A stretch of DNA of 8,980 nucleotides from an uncultured Carnobacterium sp. (GTDB lineage: Bacteria > Bacillota > Bacilli > Lactobacillales > Aerococcaceae). How positions within the stretch are numbered: the first letter of the stretch is position 1; every line of letters begins with the position of its first letter. This document shows, one piece after another, positions 6,971-8,980 of the stretch. The stretch covers positions 1 through 8,980 of the forward strand of contig CALALK010000053.1 in the NCBI GenBank assembly GCA_937923125.1, given 5' to 3'. Below the pieces are notes generated by a model, which searched no databases, was not told where the DNA came from, and was given only the letters and a program-made list of their open reading frames with translations. The translations under genes were made by a program, and so were the position numbers.

Positions 6971-6996
6971 AAAAGAGGATGCAAGCATCCTCTTTT
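6971..6996 (-). terminator. First terminator behind nox
   Basis: AAAAGAGGATGC and GCATCCTCTTTT form a perfect 12-bp stem around AA (a 4-base CAAG loop once the tight pairs open). It starts 10 bases after the nox stop, with TTTTTT on the minus strand. Confidence 0.9.
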
Positions 6997-7006
6997 CTAA
7001 AAGTTA

Positions 7007-8365
7007 TTATTTACCTTCTGCTAATACGCGTTCTTGTTCAACAGCAGCTTGTCCTAAGATGTTTAAGTAGTTCCATGGACGGTCGAATACTGGTTGGAAG
7101 AAGAAGTCTACATAAGCTAAGTCTTCGATTGTCATTTTGTTTTGGATTGCTAATGACAATGTGTTTGCAGAAGCTGTACAGTCGTATTTAGACATTACTT
7201 GTCCACCTACGATACGGTTTGTACCTACTTCGTAAACTAATTTCATGTAGATTTTTTCGTATGTTGGCATGAATTCTGGACGGTGGTTATCTACCACGTA
7301 TACAGAACGTACATCTAATCCAAAGTGAGGTGCGCTACCTACGTTAACCCCAGTTGAACCAATGTTCCATCCGAATAAGTGTAATCCAGATGTTGATTGA
7401 GTTCCACGGTATTTCACTTTGTGACCGTTGATGTTTTTACCTACTAATGAACCCATACGTACAGCGTTAGTTGCTAATGGAATGTATGCATGTCCACCAT
7501 TTGGATTGTAGTTAACAGCACAGCTGTCTCCTGCAGCATATACATCTTTAACAGATGTTTCCATGTAGTCGTTAACGATGATTGCACCGTTAGGCATAGT
7601 TTCTAATTGGTCTTTCACTAAGTCGTTGTTTGGACGGAAACCAACACATAAGATAACCATGTCAGCTTCGTATTCGCCACCTGAAGTTACAACTTTGTTT
7701 ACAACGCCGTTTTCGCCTTCGAATGATTTAACCATTTCGTTTAAGCGAACGTTTACGCCACGTGCACGTAAGTCATCTTCTAAGATGTCAGTGAATTCTG
7801 GGTCTAAGTATTTGTTTAAGATACGGTCTAAACCGTCTACTAATGTTACTTCTTTACCTTCTAATGCGAAAGCTTCAACTAATTCGATACCGATGTATCC
7901 ACCACCGACAACAACGATTTTCTTCTTGTCGTTTTTCTTAGCAAAGATTTCTTTCGCTTGGTTGTAGTTTTTACATAATTGAACGTTTTCTAATTCACGT
8001 CCTGGGATTGGAGGAAGAATTGGCCAAGATCCAGTTGTTAACACTAATTTATCAAATGAATCAGTCTTTTCTTCACCTGTTTTTAAGTCTTTTACTGTTA
8101 ATGTTTTACCAACAGTGTCGATGCTTGTTACATCATGTTCCATACGAACTGTAGCTCCTAATGATGCTAATTCGTCTGGACTTGAATAAAATAGTCCTTG
8201 AGGGTCTTTAACCACGCCTCCTACGTATAAGGCAATCCCACAAGATAAGAATGAAACATTATCATTTCTTTCGTATACAACGACTTCTGTTCCTGGATTG
8301 TCATTTAAAATTGTTTTAACTGCAGCAGTACCCGCATGAGTACATCCAACTACTACAACTTTCAT
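7007..8365 (-). CDS. nox: NADH oxidase, water-forming, FAD-dependent
   Basis: A 452-residue flavoprotein disulfide reductase-family NADH oxidase. It reduces O2 to water in the cytosol, regenerating NAD+ and removing oxygen in lactic acid bacteria. Landmarks are the FAD-binding VVVGCTHAG with His10, the redox Cys42 in SFLSCGIALYVGG (held as a sulfenic acid in this family), NAD-binding VVVGGGYIGIELVEAF (151-166), the second FAD motif VYAAGD (275-280), and the dimerisation domain with NYNPNGGHAYIPLATNAVRMG and FFFQPVFDRPWNYLNI (421-436). The SCGIALY context and DPQGLFYSSP closely resemble lactobacillus water-forming Nox rather than NADH peroxidase or CoA-disulfide reductase, though these relatives are hard to separate by eye. 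The ATG at 8363-8365 has a perfect AGGAGG 7 bases upstream. Codons such as GTA, TTA and GGT dominate strongly, which suggests high expression. It is a single-gene unit with two terminators. Confidence 0.93.
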   Translation of the reverse strand: MKVVVVGCTHAGTAAVKTILNDNPGTEVVVYERNDNVSFLSCGIALYVGGVVKDPQGLFYSSPDELASLGATVRMEHDVTSIDTVGKTLTVKDLKTGEEKTDSFDKLVLTTGSWPILPPIPGRELENVQLCKNYNQAKEIFAKKNDKKKIVVVGGGYIGIELVEAFALEGKEVTLVDGLDRILNKYLDPEFTDILEDDLRARGVNVRLNEMVKSFEGENGVVNKVVTSGGEYEADMVILCVGFRPNNDLVKDQLETMPNGAIIVNDYMETSVKDVYAAGDSCAVNYNPNGGHAYIPLATNAVRMGSLVGKNINGHKVKYRGTQSTSGLHLFGWNIGSTGVNVGSAPHFGLDVRSVYVVDNHRPEFMPTYEKIYMKLVYEVGTNRIVGGQVMSKYDCTASANTLSLAIQNKMTIEDLAYVDFFFQPVFDRPWNYLNILGQAAVEQERVLAEGK

Positions 8366-8403
8366 GTATTTTCCTCCTATAAACCTGTTTGTTTATTTGT
8401 GCT

Positions 8404-8424
8404 AGATAAGAATTATTATTATCT
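8404..8424. promoter_or_regulatory. PerR/Fur-like palindrome in front of nox
   Basis: AGATAAGAAT-T-ATTATTATCT is a 21-bp inverted repeat with 9 of 10 arm positions matching, 39 bases before the nox start. Its inner 15 bases agree with the PerR box TTATAATNATTATAA at 11 of 14 positions, and 15 of 19 bases agree with the classical Fur box. A TATAGA (8422-8427) overlaps its upstream end, so it could block a proximal promoter. A peroxide- or metal-sensing Fur-family repressor acting on an oxygen-consuming enzyme makes sense, but binding is inferred. Confidence 0.5.
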
Positions 8425-8449
8425 ATACTTCTATATCGTACACATTACA
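8422..8449 (-). promoter_or_regulatory. Possible weak proximal nox promoter
   Basis: TATAGA (8427-8422) lies 16 bases after TGTAAT (8449-8444), a poor -35. Phased T-tracts upstream (8490-8515) could help polymerase here. This is a weaker call than the promoter at 8549-8577. Confidence 0.25.
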
Positions 8450-8548
8450 CCCAAAAAAAGCAAACGATATCATTTGGCAAAAATGTTAATTTTTTCTGGT
8501 TTTTTCAATCTTTTTCAAATGTTCATAAGCGGTGGCCATTTTCACGTT

Positions 8549-8577
8549 ATTTTATTCTAAATGAGAACAGTTATCGA
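8549..8577 (-). promoter_or_regulatory. Probable distal nox promoter, near-copy of the suf promoter
   Basis: TCGATA (8577-8572) and TAAAAT (8554-8549) are separated by 17 bases. From -35 through two bases past the -10, 24 of 31 positions equal the suf promoter, and 20 of the last 22 are identical. It contains TGAGAACAGTTATCG (plus strand 8562-8576), a Fur-like core also matching at 10 of 14 positions. A transcript from here would have a leader of about 175 bases. Confidence 0.5.
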
Positions 8578-8590
8578 TATTTCTCCATAA

Positions 8591-8628
8591 AAAAACTCTA
8601 CTTCGAATGACTACGAAATAGAGTTTTT
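8591..8628 (-). terminator. Terminator of the DUF2130 gene
   Basis: The arms at 8591-8605 and 8614-8628 form a 15-bp stem around an 8-base loop. The one mismatch becomes a U-G wobble in the leftward transcript, which ends in a run of 7 Us. It begins 9 bases after the DUF2130 stop. Confidence 0.88.
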
Positions 8629-8637
8629 GTATTTGTC

Positions 8638-8980
8638 TTAATTTAGCTCTTCAAAGCGTTGTTTCATCGTTGGATTGTTCTTCACGAGCTTCTTCACGGT
8701 TAAGTCTTCCGCTTTATTATTTGCTAAACGTAAATTATTTTCAGAAGAAAGCAATGCCGCTTTTGTCTTCTCAAGACTCTTAATCGTCTTATCGATTTCA
8801 TCAATGGCCGATTGGAATTTCTTACTTGCGAGTTCATAGTTCCGCGCAAAGCCTTTTTTGAAAGTCTCAAGGTCTTCTTCAAAGTGCGTAATATCGATAT
8901 GTTGGTCACGCATCAATGCTAACTCTTGTTTATATTGCAGTGAATTTAACGCTGCGTTACGTAGCAAGGTAATAATTGGA
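8638..8980 (-). CDS. DUF2130 coiled-coil protein, C-terminal part, 5' end beyond the window
   Basis: The frame is open to the right edge, giving the last 113 codons, beginning [20 protein letters not shown]. The charged helical stretch [13 protein letters not shown], then [52 protein letters not shown] and the ending NNPTMKQRF, match the conserved C-terminus of DUF2130 proteins (COG4487). These are long soluble coiled-coil proteins of about 400-450 residues with no settled function. The heptad-like pattern supports a coiled coil here. The leucine read as a TTG start at 8965-8967 is internal, since the frame continues upstream with family sequence. It ends in TAA at 8638-8640, followed by its own terminator. 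Confidence 0.85.
   Translation of the reverse strand, partial: PIITLLRNAALNSLQYKQELALMRDQHIDITHFEEDLETFKKGFARNYELASKKFQSAIDEIDKTIKSLEKTKAALLSSENNLRLANNKAEDLTVKKLVKNNPTMKQRFEELN

Noticed and set aside
7578..7967. Open frame of 129 codons on the plus strand inside nox
   Set aside because: It is a mirror of the strongly biased nox codons, with no ribosome binding site and a Ser/Thr/Pro-rich translation.
8531..8548. Possible Rex (NADH-sensing) site near GTGAAAATGGCCAC upstream of nox
   Set aside because: The TTGTGAA...TTCACAA arms are not present; only one partial half site can be seen.
8336..8560. Possible small plus-strand gene across the nox upstream region
   Set aside because: It overlaps the nox start and its regulatory sites, and the product is phenylalanine/tyrosine-rich from AT-rich DNA without a credible ribosome binding site.

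Overview
The window looks like chromosomal DNA from a low-GC Gram-positive bacterium of the order Lactobacillales. The evidence is the SufC-SufD-SufS gene order typical of Firmicutes, a long NADH oxidase of lactobacillus type, a stand-alone GcvH-like protein next to an ArsC/Spx-like protein, strong AGGAGG ribosome binding sites and AT-rich promoters. A member of the Carnobacteriaceae or a neighbouring family would fit, but the genus cannot be fixed from the sequence alone. No mobile element, CRISPR array, rRNA or tRNA was seen.

Positions 1-3064 hold the start of a leftward suf iron-sulfur assembly operon: promoter, sufC, sufD and the first 311 codons of sufS, which runs off the left edge. sufU and sufB would be expected beyond it. 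A 157-bp divergent intergenic region (3000-3156) separates sufC from a rightward class I glutamine amidotransferase of the gamma-glutamyl-GABA hydrolase type (3157-3900). Each promoter there carries its own dyad. A hairpin at 3904-3942 acts as a shared terminator for this gene and the convergent operon.

Positions 3955-6841 form a second leftward operon: a YihY/BrkB-type membrane protein, a RodA/FtsW-type peptidoglycan polymerase, an ArsC/Spx-like thioredoxin-fold protein, and a GcvH-like lipoyl-domain protein ending in a CxxC tail. The genes overlap or lie 1 base apart, so they are almost certainly co-transcribed and translationally coupled. This mixes envelope growth with thiol/lipoyl chemistry.

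Positions 6926-8577 hold a monocistronic, probably highly expressed water-forming NADH oxidase gene (nox), with two tandem terminators behind it and a long 272-bp upstream region. The nox upstream region contains a segment nearly identical to the suf promoter, with the same Fur-like half site, and a separate PerR/Fur-like palindrome closer to the gene. From 8638 to the right edge is the 3' end of a coiled-coil DUF2130 gene with its own terminator.

Most genes are conserved housekeeping genes. The parts most worth a second look are regulatory: the shared suf/nox promoter-operator block, the palindrome inside the amidotransferase promoter, and the CxxC-tailed GcvH-like protein beside a CxxC thioredoxin-fold partner. 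I did not find a clearly undescribed system.
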